The notes beneath the pieces are model-generated. The model saw only the letters and a program-made list of their open reading frames with translations. It was not told the DNA's origin and did not search any database. DNA of 64,000 nt from Carbonactinospora thermoautotrophica. Lineage in GTDB: Bacteria; Actinomycetota; Actinomycetes; Streptomycetales; Carbonactinosporaceae. The stretch's first letter is position 1; each line of letters starts with the position of its first letter. This document shows positions 18,126-27,025 of this stretch, piece by piece. Made by a program: the position numbers and the translations under genes. The stretch spans positions 1,242,501 to 1,306,500 of the forward strand of contig NZ_JYIJ01000019.1 in NCBI RefSeq assembly GCF_001543895.1, given 5' to 3'.

Positions 18126-19403
18126 ATGTCTGAGTTCGCGTCGCGGAGCCATGATGAGCTCTACGCGATGATCAAGGACGCGGACCCCGGAACCCTCCGC
18201 GAGGCCGAGCGGCGTTGGCGCGCCGTGGCCGACAGGCTGCAGAACCTCGCCGCCGACCTGAGGTCCCAGGCGGCCGGCCTGCAGCACTCGTGGAGCGGCC
18301 AGGCCGCCGACCAGTTCCAGGGCGTGGCGGCGCAGGTCGCGGAGCGCACGCGGAGCCTGGGGGAGAAGGCCGCGACCGTCTCAACGGCCATGCGGACGGC
18401 CGGTGACGCGCTGGAGACGGCCAAGGCACGCATGCCCGAGCCGCCGTCGGACTGGGAGCGCAGCCTGGTCAGCGCCGGGAAGATGGCCGACAAGTACGGC
18501 TTCGTCGGCGGGGTCGCGGGCTTCCTCGGCGGCAAGCTCGCCGGCGAGGCGGCCGAGGCCAAGCAGGCCGAGTTCGAGCAGAAGCGGCGCGAGGCAGTCC
18601 AGGTCATGGAGCAACTGGACGCCGCGTACGCGGCGTCCTGCGTCCACCTCGCTGAGGCCGGCCGTTATGAGGACGGCGCTCCGGCGCAGCCGGCGGAACC
18701 CCCGGGCGGCACGACCGGCGGGGGAAGCGGCACGGCCGGCGGCGGGGTCAGCGCCTACCGGTCGGGTGGCGGCGCCGGCGGGGGCGGGTACTCCGGCTAT
18801 GGCACGTCCGGTGGCGGCAGCCGCGTGTCGGCCACGCCGACGGTGCAGGGGACCGACTCCGGCATCATCGGCGGCGTGCCGATCGGTAGCGACCTGTCGA
18901 GTGTGGGCACGCTCCCTGGCATCGGCACGACGATGCCGGGCGGCGGGCTGTCCGGCACCGGCGGGCTGCCCGGTGGCGGCCTCGGAGGCGTGCTGTTCCC
19001 GATGCCCGGTGGCCCGCTCGGGGGCGGCGCCTGGGACGGTGGCCGGATGCCGGGGCGCACCGGCGGCGGGTACGGCGGCCAGGGCTTCCGCTCCGGGCCT
19101 TTCGGAGACGGTGTGGACGGCGGTCGGCTCGGCGGTGGCGGCCGGATGCCCGGCGCGTCGACCGGCGGGCGAGGCCTTGCCGGCGTGGGCGATGACGGCA
19201 TCATCGGTGGCCGGCCCGGCTCCCGGAACGGCGCGGGCGGCGTCGGGAACGGCATGCCGGACGGCCCGGACGGGCTGGGCCGGGGCGGTGGCCATGGCTC
19301 CGACGAGGAGGAGCGCGAGCGCGGCAAGCGCCCGTCCTGGCTGGTCGAGGACGCGGAGACCTGGGCCAACAAGAAGTCCGTCGTGCCGCCGGTGATCAGC
19401 TGA
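18126..19403 (+). CDS. WXG-headed protein with long Gly-rich tail
   Basis: The 425-residue protein has an N-terminal helical hairpin with 'QHSWSGQAADQF' (Trp56-Ser-Gly58), a short Gly/Ala segment that may insert in membranes (about 120-145), a Gly-rich low-complexity region (about 195-395) and a conserved-looking end 'PSWLVEDAETWANKK...VPPVIS'. This plan (WXG/PPE-like head, disordered middle, Trp/Pro tail) occurs in Streptomyces ESX-linked proteins; the tail may be a transport signal (inference). It starts 30 bases after the previous stop with 'gaagggggtcacgATG'. Confidence 0.8.
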   Translation: MSEFASRSHDELYAMIKDADPGTLREAERRWRAVADRLQNLAADLRSQAAGLQHSWSGQAADQFQGVAAQVAERTRSLGEKAATVSTAMRTAGDALETAKARMPEPPSDWERSLVSAGKMADKYGFVGGVAGFLGGKLAGEAAEAKQAEFEQKRREAVQVMEQLDAAYAASCVHLAEAGRYEDGAPAQPAEPPGGTTGGGSGTAGGGVSAYRSGGGAGGGGYSGYGTSGGGSRVSATPTVQGTDSGIIGGVPIGSDLSSVGTLPGIGTTMPGGGLSGTGGLPGGGLGGVLFPMPGGPLGGGAWDGGRMPGRTGGGYGGQGFRSGPFGDGVDGGRLGGGGRMPGASTGGRGLAGVGDDGIIGGRPGSRNGAGGVGNGMPDGPDGLGRGGGHGSDEEERERGKRPSWLVEDAETWANKKSVVPPVIS

Positions 19404-19425
19404 GCGGATCATGCGCGCGTGACCT

Positions 19426-19458
19426 TGGGCAGCCCCGCAGGTAGCCTACGGCTGCCCA
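19426..19458 (+). terminator. Hairpin between the Gly-rich gene and the mycosin gene
   Basis: A 9-bp perfect stem (19426-19434 with 19450-19458) closes a 15-base loop that can form an inner gtag/ctac pairing. It may be an attenuator or terminator upstream of mycP. Confidence 0.5.
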
Positions 19459-19500
19459 CGTAGTTGGCCGGGCAGCGCGGATGATCGACAGGGAGCCTTG

Positions 19501-20802
19501 ATGAAGCACGTGCTCGGGGCGGGACGCGGCTCCAAGCGAGGCTGGAGCAGAGCCGCTGTCGTGGTCGCCGCCGCGCTGCTCGCCGCCTTGGCCGGCGGGC
19601 CGGCTCAGGCGGCCAGCCGGACCTGGCACATCGACGACTTCAAGATCCGGGAGATCTGGCAGATCACCCGGGGTGAGGGCGTCAAGGTCGGGGTGCTCGA
19701 CACGGGGGTGGACGCCTCGCACCCGGATCTCGCCGGGCAGGTCGAGCCGGGCCGGGACTTCGGGGATGGCAGCACCGATAAGGACGGCACGACCGACCCG
19801 AAAGGCCACGGCACCGGGATGGCGAGCGTCATCGCGGCCAAGGGCGGTTCGGCCAAGGCTGCCTGGGGAGTGGCGCCGGGCGCTAAGATCGTGCCGCTGA
19901 CCATCTTCCTGCGAAGCACAGCGGTCAGCGGAACGGCGAAAGCCGCAGCGATCAGATACGCGGCCGACCACGGCATCAAGGTGGTGTGCATCGCTGTCGG
20001 AGGAGCCGTCGACGCCTCGTTCATACGGGAGGCGGTGAACTACGCGCTCCAGCGTGACGTGGTGATCGTCGCGGCCGCTGGCAACGACGGGAACGGGGCC
20101 AACAAGGTAGAGTTCCCCGCCAGCTACCCCGGTGTGATCTCGGTCGGTGCGATCGACCCGGACCGAAAGATCCGGCCCACGTCGACCCACAACTCGCACG
20201 TGGTGCTCGCCGCGCCGGGCGGGAACATCTGGTCGGCCCAGCCCCACGGCCAGTACCGGCTGGGCAGCGGCACCAGCCCGGCCACGGCGTACGTGGCGGG
20301 CGTGGCCGCCCTGCTGCGTGCCGCGCACCCGGACTGGACCGCGGGCCAGGTGATCCGCCGGCTGATCAAGACGGCCGACGACGCGGGCACCCCGGGCAAG
20401 GACGACTACTACGGGTACGGCATCGTCGACCCGTACGAGGCGCTGACCTCGGACCTGCCGCCAGGTCCGCGGGAGAACCCGCTGGCGCCTGGCCTGGGTT
20501 CCCCGACCCCAGAGGCCCAGCCCGCGCAGTGGGGGCAGTCAGGTGAGGACGCGGCAGGTTCCATGTTCTGGGTGTACCTGGTCCTGTTCGTCCTCGTGGT
20601 GGTCGGCACCGTGGTCTTCGTGCTGGTGATGCTGCTTCGGTCGAGGCGGGGGCCGAAGCAGGGTCCGCCCGGCCCGTGGGGGCCGGGGAGCCCTGGCCCG
20701 TATGGGCCGCCGCCGCAGTCCCAGCGGGTCCCGGCGCCGGACGCCGGGGGGTGGCCCCCGCCCGGCCAGCAGCCGCCGCCCGGGTGGCGTCCCCCGCGGT
20801 GA
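19501..20802 (+). CDS. mycP: Mycosin (type VII secretion S8 serine protease)
   Basis: Mycosins are membrane-anchored subtilisins essential for ESX secretion. The product has a signal peptide (AAVVVAAALLAALAGGPAQA), a subtilase domain with triad Asp ('VGVLDTGVDASHPDL'), His ('GHGTGMASVIAA') and Ser ('GSGTSPATAYVAGVAALL'), the oxyanion Asn ('AAGNDGNGAN'), a C-terminal span ('MFWVYLVLFVLVVVGTVVFV') and a Pro-rich cytoplasmic tail. TTG at 19498 precedes the ATG; the ATG after 'gggagcctt' is chosen. It closes the ESX cassette. Confidence 0.93.
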   Translation: MKHVLGAGRGSKRGWSRAAVVVAAALLAALAGGPAQAASRTWHIDDFKIREIWQITRGEGVKVGVLDTGVDASHPDLAGQVEPGRDFGDGSTDKDGTTDPKGHGTGMASVIAAKGGSAKAAWGVAPGAKIVPLTIFLRSTAVSGTAKAAAIRYAADHGIKVVCIAVGGAVDASFIREAVNYALQRDVVIVAAAGNDGNGANKVEFPASYPGVISVGAIDPDRKIRPTSTHNSHVVLAAPGGNIWSAQPHGQYRLGSGTSPATAYVAGVAALLRAAHPDWTAGQVIRRLIKTADDAGTPGKDDYYGYGIVDPYEALTSDLPPGPRENPLAPGLGSPTPEAQPAQWGQSGEDAAGSMFWVYLVLFVLVVVGTVVFVLVMLLRSRRGPKQGPPGPWGPGSPGPYGPPPQSQRVPAPDAGGWPPPGQQPPPGWRPPR

Positions 20803-20947
20803 ACCCCGTCCGCGTGTCCCCCGGCGGTGGTGATCCAGGATCCGGCTAACCCGGCCGTAGCGCGAGCGCAACAGGCCTGTAACAACCGGTATGGACGCTG
20901 AACAGGATCGCTACCTGATCGCCGCGGGTGGAAGGAGGTGCGGCGGC

Positions 20948-22090
20948 GTGGCGGACCTGCCAGAACCGTTGGTCGGCTTCACGGTGGGGGTGACGGCGGA
21001 CCGGCGGCGGGAGGAGCTCGTGACGTTGCTGCGTCGCCGGGGGGCGCGGGTGATCGAGGCGCCGACGTTGCGGATCGTGCCGCTGGAGGACGACACAGAG
21101 CTGCGGGCGGCGACCGAGCGATGCCTGGCCGGGCCGTTGCACTACGTGGTGGCGACGACTGGGGTGGGCTGGCGGCGGTGGATGCAAGGCGCTGACGCCT
21201 GGGGGCTCGGCGAGCGACTGCGGGACGCGTGCCGGCGGGCCGTGCTCGTCAGCCGCGGGCCCAAGGCGGTGGGCGCGGTCCGGTCGTACGGGCTGCGCGA
21301 GGCATGGTCGCCGCCCTCGGAGGCGAGCGACGAGCTGCTGGCCTGGCTCCTGGAGCACGACCTGGCCGGGCGGCGGGTCGCGATCCAGGAGCACGGCACC
21401 CCGGCGCACGAGCTGGCCGACGCGTTGCGGGAGCACGGGGCGGAGGTGATCCGGGTACCGGTGTACTCGTGGGCGCCGCCCCCCGATCCGCGGGCGGTGC
21501 GACGCCTGGTGGAGGGCGTGGTCCGGCGCGAGACGCACGCGGTCACGTTCACCAGCGCGCCGGGCGTCACGGCGCTGCTGGACGCGGCCGAGCGGATGGG
21601 GCTGGGCGAGGAGCTGCTGGCGGCTTTCCGCGGTGATGTGCGCGCGATCTGCATCGGGCCGGTGTGCGCCCGGCCGCTGGTGGCGGAGAACGTGCCCACG
21701 GTCTGGCCGGACCGGGGCCGGCTCGGCTCGCTGGTCCGCACCGTGGTGGAGGACCTGATCGCGCGCGGACGGTACGAGCTGCAAACCGCGGGTGAGACGT
21801 ACCTGGTGCAGGGCGACGCCGTGATAGCGGGGGACGACACCCGGTGGCTGTCCCCGCCGGCCGCGGCCGTGCTGCGGGCGCTGCTCGCGGGCGGTGGCGT
21901 CACCCCGGGCGAACTGTTGGCCCGGTTGCCGGCCGGCGTGGTCGCGGGCGAGGCCGGGATACGGGAGGCGCTGGCCCGGCTGCGGGCCGCGCTCGGGCCG
22001 TACGCGGGGCTGGTGTCGGAGCTGCCGGACGGCGGCTGCCGGCTCGCGGCCGACCGGATCCGGTCACCGGAGCGTGCGCTCGCGGGTTAG
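20948..22090 (+). CDS. Uroporphyrinogen-III synthase-like regulator (NnaR/Rv0260c type)
   Basis: The N-terminal ~270 residues are a HemD-like fold ('VGFTVGVTADRRREELVTLLRRRGARV', 'THAVTFTSAPGVTALL', 'AICIGPVCARPL'), and the C-terminus is an OmpR-type winged helix ('LSPPAAAVLRALLAGGGVTPGELL', 'EAGIREALARLRAALG'). This fusion is the Rv0260c/NnaR type, which in Streptomyces and Mycobacterium regulates nitrite assimilation. The true HemD is fused to CobA at 50967. Start: GTG at 20948 after 'aaggagg'; an in-frame ATG at 20891 is an alternative. Confidence 0.85.
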   Translation: MADLPEPLVGFTVGVTADRRREELVTLLRRRGARVIEAPTLRIVPLEDDTELRAATERCLAGPLHYVVATTGVGWRRWMQGADAWGLGERLRDACRRAVLVSRGPKAVGAVRSYGLREAWSPPSEASDELLAWLLEHDLAGRRVAIQEHGTPAHELADALREHGAEVIRVPVYSWAPPPDPRAVRRLVEGVVRRETHAVTFTSAPGVTALLDAAERMGLGEELLAAFRGDVRAICIGPVCARPLVAENVPTVWPDRGRLGSLVRTVVEDLIARGRYELQTAGETYLVQGDAVIAGDDTRWLSPPAAAVLRALLAGGGVTPGELLARLPAGVVAGEAGIREALARLRAALGPYAGLVSELPDGGCRLAADRIRSPERALAG

Positions 22091-22244
22091 CGCCGCGTCA
22101 AGCGGCGTCTTGGACGCCGCCGGTGAGCCGGGCAACCTACCACTGCGGCCCCTGGATCGCGGACAATGTGGAGACTCGGGGTGTCCTGCCGGACGCCTGC
22201 GACGGCCGGCGGAGTGATCCAGGGGACGGAGTGACGAGAACGCC

Positions 22245-23114
22245 ATGACTGAGCAGTCTGCGCCCCCCGAATACGTCCTGACGCTGTCCTGCCCCGACCG
22301 CCGGGGCATCGTCCACGCGGTGTCGAGCTTCCTGCTCGTCACCGGGTGCAACATCCTGGACAGCCAGCAGTTCGGCGACCGGCAAAGCGGCCTGTTCTTC
22401 ATGCGCGTGCACTTCGCGGCCGAGGAATCGGGCGTCACGCTCGACTCGCTGCGCGCGGGTTTCGAGGCGGTCGGCGCGTCGTTTCACATGAACTGGCAGA
22501 TGTTCGACGCCAGCGCCAAGTCCCGCGTGATGATCCTGGTGTCGAAGTTCGGACACTGCCTCAACGACCTGCTGTTCCGGTACCGGATCGGAGCGCTGCC
22601 GATCGAGATCCCGGTGATCGTGTCCAACCACGAGGACTTCCGGTCGCTCGCCGAGTCGTACGGCATCCCGTACTGCTACCTGCCGGTCACCAAGGAGACC
22701 AAGGCCGAGCAGGAGGCCCGGATCTGGGAGCTGGTCGAGGAACACCGGATCGACCTGGTCGTGCTGGCCCGGTACATGCAGATCCTTTCCGACGACCTGT
22801 GCAAGAAGCTCGAGGGCCGGGCGATCAACATCCACCACTCGTTCCTGCCGAGCTTCAAGGGCGCCAAGCCCTACCACCAGGCCCACGCGCGCGGCGTGAA
22901 GCTCATCGGTGCGACCGCCCACTACGTGACCGCCGACCTGGACGAAGGTCCGATCATCGAGCAGGAGGTCGCACGGGTCGACCACTCGCACTCGCCTGAC
23001 CAGCTCGTCGCCGTCGGCCGCGACATCGAGTGCCAGGTGCTCGCCCGCGCCGTGAAGTGGCATGTCGAGCACCGGGTGCTGCTCAACGGTCACCGCACGG
23101 TGGTGTTCGCGTAA
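22245..23114 (+). CDS. purU: Formyltetrahydrofolate deformylase
   Basis: PurU splits 10-formyl-THF into formate and THF and balances one-carbon pools. An ACT domain (about 8-85: 'YVLTLSCPDRRGIVHAVSSFL') is followed by the formyltransferase-like catalytic domain. Active-site residues are visible: Asn/His in 'INIHHSFLPSFKGAKPYHQA' and Asp in 'HYVTADLDEGPIIEQ'. Length (289) is normal. It stands alone; the ATG is preceded by a modest 'ggagtgacgagaacgcc'. Confidence 0.95.
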   Translation: MTEQSAPPEYVLTLSCPDRRGIVHAVSSFLLVTGCNILDSQQFGDRQSGLFFMRVHFAAEESGVTLDSLRAGFEAVGASFHMNWQMFDASAKSRVMILVSKFGHCLNDLLFRYRIGALPIEIPVIVSNHEDFRSLAESYGIPYCYLPVTKETKAEQEARIWELVEEHRIDLVVLARYMQILSDDLCKKLEGRAINIHHSFLPSFKGAKPYHQAHARGVKLIGATAHYVTADLDEGPIIEQEVARVDHSHSPDQLVAVGRDIECQVLARAVKWHVEHRVLLNGHRTVVFA

Positions 23115-23374
23115 GAGATCTCGCCTCCTGGAGGCGGTGACGTCAGGGTCGAACGGGTTCGCTCCTGCGTTTCACCGCCGGGCTGTTGGGTTACCGAGGC
23201 GAGCTGGCGGACGCGGCCGATCGGTGGTGAGGCCATCCCGCCCTCGCCGGGTCGGCGCAGGCGTTCGCAAGGTGAGCCGAGCGCGGTCACGTGGTTCCCG
23301 TGGGGCGCGCGGAACACGCCCGCGCAGCAGACCCGCGGGCGTTTCAAACCCGGCTGAGTGGTCAGGGGCCAGGT

Positions 23375-23758
23375 ATGACCACGCCCGACCTCGAACCGAG
23401 GGAGACCCCCGGACTGAACCGGGGCGGCGGCGCGCCACCGGAGGAGTCCGCGGCGGCCGGGGAGGAGCGGGCACGCGGCGACCGGGAGCTGAGCCGGCGC
23501 GCGCCGACCAGACGGTGGGAGGCGGAGCGCCGCCGCCCGGAGATCTGTACCCGAGCCGAGGAGATCGTCGGCGAGGCAAAGCGTGAGCTGGCCGCGGCGC
23601 AGCGGGCCGTCGCCCATGCCGCAGCCGCGCTCACCGAACTCGAAACCCAGGTCGACCGCTTGGAGAAGAAACTGGCCGCAGCCCGGGAGCGCCTCGCCCC
23701 TCGCGAACTGGACCGCGGCCGCACTGATCGGGCTCGGCTGGAACGGTTCGGGGACTGA
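23375..23758 (+). CDS. Hypothetical coiled-coil protein
   Basis: The 127-residue frame begins at an ATG after 'aggggccaggt'. The first half is charged and Arg/Glu-rich; the second half ('AEEIVGEAKRELAAAQRAVAHAAAALTELETQVDRLEKKLAAARERL', shown in motif form only) has a clear heptad pattern for about 50 residues. No family is recognised. The frame also stays open upstream. Codon use fits the window, but a chance ORF cannot be excluded. Confidence 0.4.
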   Translation: MTTPDLEPRETPGLNRGGGAPPEESAAAGEERARGDRELSRRAPTRRWEAERRRPEICTRAEEIVGEAKRELAAAQRAVAHAAAALTELETQVDRLEKKLAAARERLAPRELDRGRTDRARLERFGD

Positions 23759-23939
23759 AGGGTTCCCGGGTCCGGCCGACTCCAGGGGCGGTTTCGTCGC
23801 CCGGGAGCTGCTCCGCTGCCGCGGGGTGGCTGGCCCGCCGGAGAGCCGCGGATTGCAGCGCCTCCGGATAGCCCGCCGGCAGACCAGCCCGTCGCCTGCC
23901 GGAGGACGGAACCGCTGGCCTGCGACTCCGTACCTTGAG

Positions 23940-24083
23940 TACCTGAGAGCCGCGGCGACCCCCGGCAAGCCGGTGGACTCATTCCCAGCGGGTGGCCTCC
24001 TTACCGTCCCGGTCGTCCGATCGGGTGCGCGGGGGCTCTCGATTACCCCGATCAGCGCCGTCCCGGTCAGCCGATGGGCGTAC
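23940..24083 (-). pseudogene. Decayed second copy of a DUF2795 domain
   Basis: Read on the minus strand, this segment still aligns with the C-terminal part of the intact DUF2795 gene at 24299-24709: 'APDR', 'PAGNE' and 'L..V.AAL' fall in the same order, and the DNA shares 'actcattcccagc' and 'gatcgggtgc'. Start, ribosome site and upstream half are not recognisable. It looks like a decayed tandem duplicate. The rest of 23759-24298 holds no supported gene. Confidence 0.6.
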
Positions 24084-24298
24084 CCGTCGGCGGGCGAGGG
24101 GGACACGGGGCGAGCGGCGCCGAGCCGCGGCGGCTGCCCGCATCCGCCGGAACTCCCCGGTGAACACCCCGGGAAGAGCGCCCCCGCCGACTGGCGCGCC
24201 ACCCCGCGTGCCAGGTCATGAAGCGGCCCGCCCAGCGGCCGCTGGCAAACGATTGCCAGCACCTCCGGATGGCCACCGGGCGGGCCTACCGTCAGGGG

Positions 24299-24709
24299 TC
24301 AGAACCGCTTGCCTTCCACTCCGTGGCCAAGGGCCGCGGTGACCTCCTGCAGGCTGGAGTACTCATTCCCAGCCGGCAGCCGCTCCACCATCGCGATGAG
24401 CCGATCGGGTGCCTGGTGGCTGCGCATTACCTCGATCAGCCGGTCCCGGTCGGCCGGGTAGATGTCCTTGCCGAGGTAGCGGGCGAGTTCGGACCGGAAC
24501 TGCACGTCCTCCGCGGTCATGCCGGCCGGGGTGCCGCCCATCAGCGGGCCGTGCGGCTCGGCTTCCACGTCGGGCTGGTCCTCGCCCGAGGGCTCGGGCT
24601 CCTTCCAGTCCTCGACGTGAGTGCTGCGCTCAGCCCGCATCGCCCCTTCGACCTCGTGCTTCATGGCGTCGTCCAGGTGCGGGCCGTGCTTGTCGCTGCC
24701 ACGCTCCAT
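24299..24709 (-). CDS. DUF2795 protein
   Basis: The 136-residue protein begins 'MERGSDKHGPHLDDAMKHE' and has an acidic linker, then the DUF2795 helical domain ('EDVQFRSELARYLGKDIYPADRDRL', about 68-92) and an end 'SSLQEVTAALGHG'. Function of the family is unknown; it is common in actinobacteria. 'gaggaggtacgtg' gives a strong start. It follows the baeRF gene by 11 bases and must share its mRNA. Confidence 0.85.
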   Translation of the reverse strand: MERGSDKHGPHLDDAMKHEVEGAMRAERSTHVEDWKEPEPSGEDQPDVEAEPHGPLMGGTPAGMTAEDVQFRSELARYLGKDIYPADRDRLIEVMRSHQAPDRLIAMVERLPAGNEYSSLQEVTAALGHGVEGKRF

Positions 24710-24720
24710 CACGTACCTCC

Positions 24721-25827
24721 TCATGCGCCGCCGAACCGGAGCACGGCGCCGACTCCGTCGATCAGTTCCAGTTCCTCCCGTGGCACGATGACGAGCCGGG
24801 CGTTGGTGGCGACCAGCGCGCGGATCAGGGCGGCGTCCGCCCGGTCCCGTACCGGCGTCTCCACGCCGTTGTTGCGCAGGTCCTCCTCGAACAGGGCGAG
24901 TTGCGTGGGCTCCGGGCCGACCCACAGCTCCAGATTCGACTCCGGGTGGTCGTTGAGCAGCAGGACGTCGACCTGGGACATCATCAGGGCGCCCGCGGTC
25001 GCGCCGAGCCCCTCGACGGCCCGGTGGTGGTGCCCGCGCTCGCGGCGGAACTCGTCCAGCAACTGGGCCCGCTGTTCGGCCACCTTGCGCGTCACGACCT
25101 GGTGGTGTTCCTCGATCAGGGAGTCGGCGTCGATCCCGGCCGCCCGGCCGTGGGTGTCCAGCTCGACCACCCGCTCCCGCCACGGCTTCTGCAGGTGCTC
25201 GTGCAGCAGCGCCCGGGCACGGACGTCCCCGGCCACCACGATCACCGCCGCGCCGATGCGGGCGGCGACCCGTTCCACCTCCTCGGCGACACCGGCCGCG
25301 TTGTGTTCCCAGGTGTTCTCGGCGCGCCGCTGGTAGCGGGGCTGGGACCAGCCGCCGGGCTGGACCTTGCGGATCGGGAAGTCTGCGCCGTCGACATGAC
25401 GCTCCTCCTGGATCTCGTCCACGGTCCACGCCCGGATGTCCGCGCCGACCCGATCGACGGTCACCAGCAGGTGGGGAATTCGCTCGCCGCGCTGCGCCAC
25501 CAGCGGCATCGTGTGCGGGAGGGGCGCCCATCGGCCGATCTGCCGCCGCGGCGGAGCCGGAATCTCCTCCAGGTACACGACCTCACCACCAGCGGCGAAG
25601 ATCGCCTGGCCATGCGGCCCACCCAGATCCCGGTCCGAGCCGATCAGGTTCTCGATCGCGTCCAGGGTCTGGGCGTCCGCACCCTGCTCGGCAAGCTGCT
25701 CCCGGATGGCTCGCCACCGCAGCGCGATCGCCTTGTGCGCGTACTCCACGTTGCGGGTGGTGTCGAGGTACACGGAGGCGTAAGGGCCCGGGTGCTTGTA
25801 GAGGGGTTCGAGGAAGGAGAGCTTCAC
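24721..25827 (-). CDS. Rv2629/baeRF2-like protein (bacterial eRF1-domain family)
   Basis: The 368-residue protein resembles Rv2629 of Mycobacterium tuberculosis: N-terminal 'PGPYASVYLDTTRNVEYAHKA', a central domain with 'AAVIVVAGDVRARALLHEHL' and a C-terminal eRF1/Pelota-like domain with 'ADAALIRALVATNARLVIVPREELELIDGVGAVLRF'. Such domains suggest ribosome association, but no activity is established. GTG at 25827 follows 'gggaggcacc'. It leads a two-gene operon with the DUF2795 gene; in M. tuberculosis the homolog belongs to the dormancy (DosR) regulon, so a stress role is possible here. Confidence 0.82.
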   Translation of the reverse strand: MKLSFLEPLYKHPGPYASVYLDTTRNVEYAHKAIALRWRAIREQLAEQGADAQTLDAIENLIGSDRDLGGPHGQAIFAAGGEVVYLEEIPAPPRRQIGRWAPLPHTMPLVAQRGERIPHLLVTVDRVGADIRAWTVDEIQEERHVDGADFPIRKVQPGGWSQPRYQRRAENTWEHNAAGVAEEVERVAARIGAAVIVVAGDVRARALLHEHLQKPWRERVVELDTHGRAAGIDADSLIEEHHQVVTRKVAEQRAQLLDEFRRERGHHHRAVEGLGATAGALMMSQVDVLLLNDHPESNLELWVGPEPTQLALFEEDLRNNGVETPVRDRADAALIRALVATNARLVIVPREELELIDGVGAVLRFGGA

Positions 25828-26575
25828 GGTGCCTCCCACTGGTCGTGGGTCTGTGGTGCGGCGCTGGGGCTCACCTGCGCCGCCGTGCGTCCCTCGGTTC
25901 GCCATGGGACCCATCAGCAACATGCCCCCGTCGGCGACCCACGATGCGCCGATCCGGTACGCCGCCTCGGGCGATCCGGGGCGGTCGAGCTGCCGCACGG
26001 GCCGGTCTTGGGTACCGCGGCGACGGTCCCGCACGGTCCCAACGTTGCACCTCGGCCAGCGCCCCCGCCGGTGGCTTTGCTGATGCCGGAGTTCGTTGTT
26101 CGCCATCTGGCGCCGCGTACCGATCGGCGAAGGGGCACACGTGGCCGGCGAACTCGCCGGCCACGTCGCGTTCGGCCCGCCCGAACATGGGTAGCCCCAG
26201 CCAAGGACGGGCCGGCCAGGCCGTTCGTCAGCAGAGCCGAGGAGAACCGCTCGACCCGGAGTCGTCCGCGTGACCCGATCCCGGCGGCGACCTGCGGTCG
26301 GCCCGGTCGAGGGCAGGGCCGCGCCCTAAGAGCGGATACGCCCGGCCGGGGACGACCTCCTCGCGGTGACGGCTCGGCGTACACCGCGGTGCGGGACGAT
26401 CCGGCGACGGCGGGCTCGGGCGAGAGCCCCAGCGCCCCGCGCTCCGGCGCGGGGACGGAAGACCTGGACGAAGCGCGCGCGGCGGACCCCGCCCCGTACG
26501 CGACCGAACCGCCCGTGGCGGGCCGGGCGCCGACGGGGACTGGGGCACGCGTGCGGCAGACGAGGGAGGTCCCTG
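25828..26575. other. 750-base gap between divergent genes
   Basis: No frame here has both a credible start and a family resemblance. Minus-strand frames run open upstream of the baeRF2 gene (to about 26106), but its GTG at 25827 has the strong ribosome site. I see no RNA gene or repeat. Promoters for the flanking genes must lie here; none is clear. Confidence 0.5.
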
Positions 26576-27025
26576 ATGGCACTGACGGTGCGTTGGCTTC
26601 CGGTCCCACCCGAGGCGGTGTTCGACGTGCTGTCCGACGGTTGGTTGTACGCCTCCTGGGTGGTGGGTGCCTCCCAGGTCCGGGCCGTCTCGCCGACCTG
26701 GCCGAAGCCTGGGTCGAAGATCCACCACTCAGTCGGCGCGTGGCCCCTGCTGATCAACGACCGCACCGAGGTGGTCGAGGCGGACCCACCCCGGCGTCTG
26801 GTGCTGCGCGCCCACGCCTGGCCCGCCGGGGCGGCGATCGTCGAACTGCGATTCGACCGTGATGGAACCGGGACGCTGGTCAGCATGCGTGAGTACCCGG
26901 TCGCCGGCCCGGCCCGGCTGCTCGGGCGGCTCCTCGGCCCTATCCTTCACATCCGCAACGTCGAGTCGCTCAAACGCCTCGGCTATATCGCTGAGGGGCG
27001 CATCCAGCGTCCGCAGCGGGCCTGA
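26576..27025 (+). CDS. SRPBCC-family protein (polyketide cyclase/START-like)
   Basis: The 149-residue protein has the SRPBCC pattern: 'VRWLPVPPEAVFDVLSDGWLYASWV' at the start, 'GSKIHHSVGAWPLLINDRTEVVEADPP' in the middle and a terminal helix. The fold makes a hydrophobic ligand cavity. Ligand unknown. The ATG follows 'gggaggtccctg'. It stands alone. Confidence 0.82.
   Translation: MALTVRWLPVPPEAVFDVLSDGWLYASWVVGASQVRAVSPTWPKPGSKIHHSVGAWPLLINDRTEVVEADPPRRLVLRAHAWPAGAAIVELRFDRDGTGTLVSMREYPVAGPARLLGRLLGPILHIRNVESLKRLGYIAEGRIQRPQRA

Noticed and set aside
20948-22090. Biosynthetic hemD
   Set aside because: The winged-helix C-terminus and the separate CobA-HemD fusion at 50967 point to a regulator instead.
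24409-26862. An 817-codon plus-strand frame
   Set aside because: It runs antisense to the baeRF2 gene and through the SRPBCC gene out of frame; composition is the usual shadow of GC-rich coding sequence.
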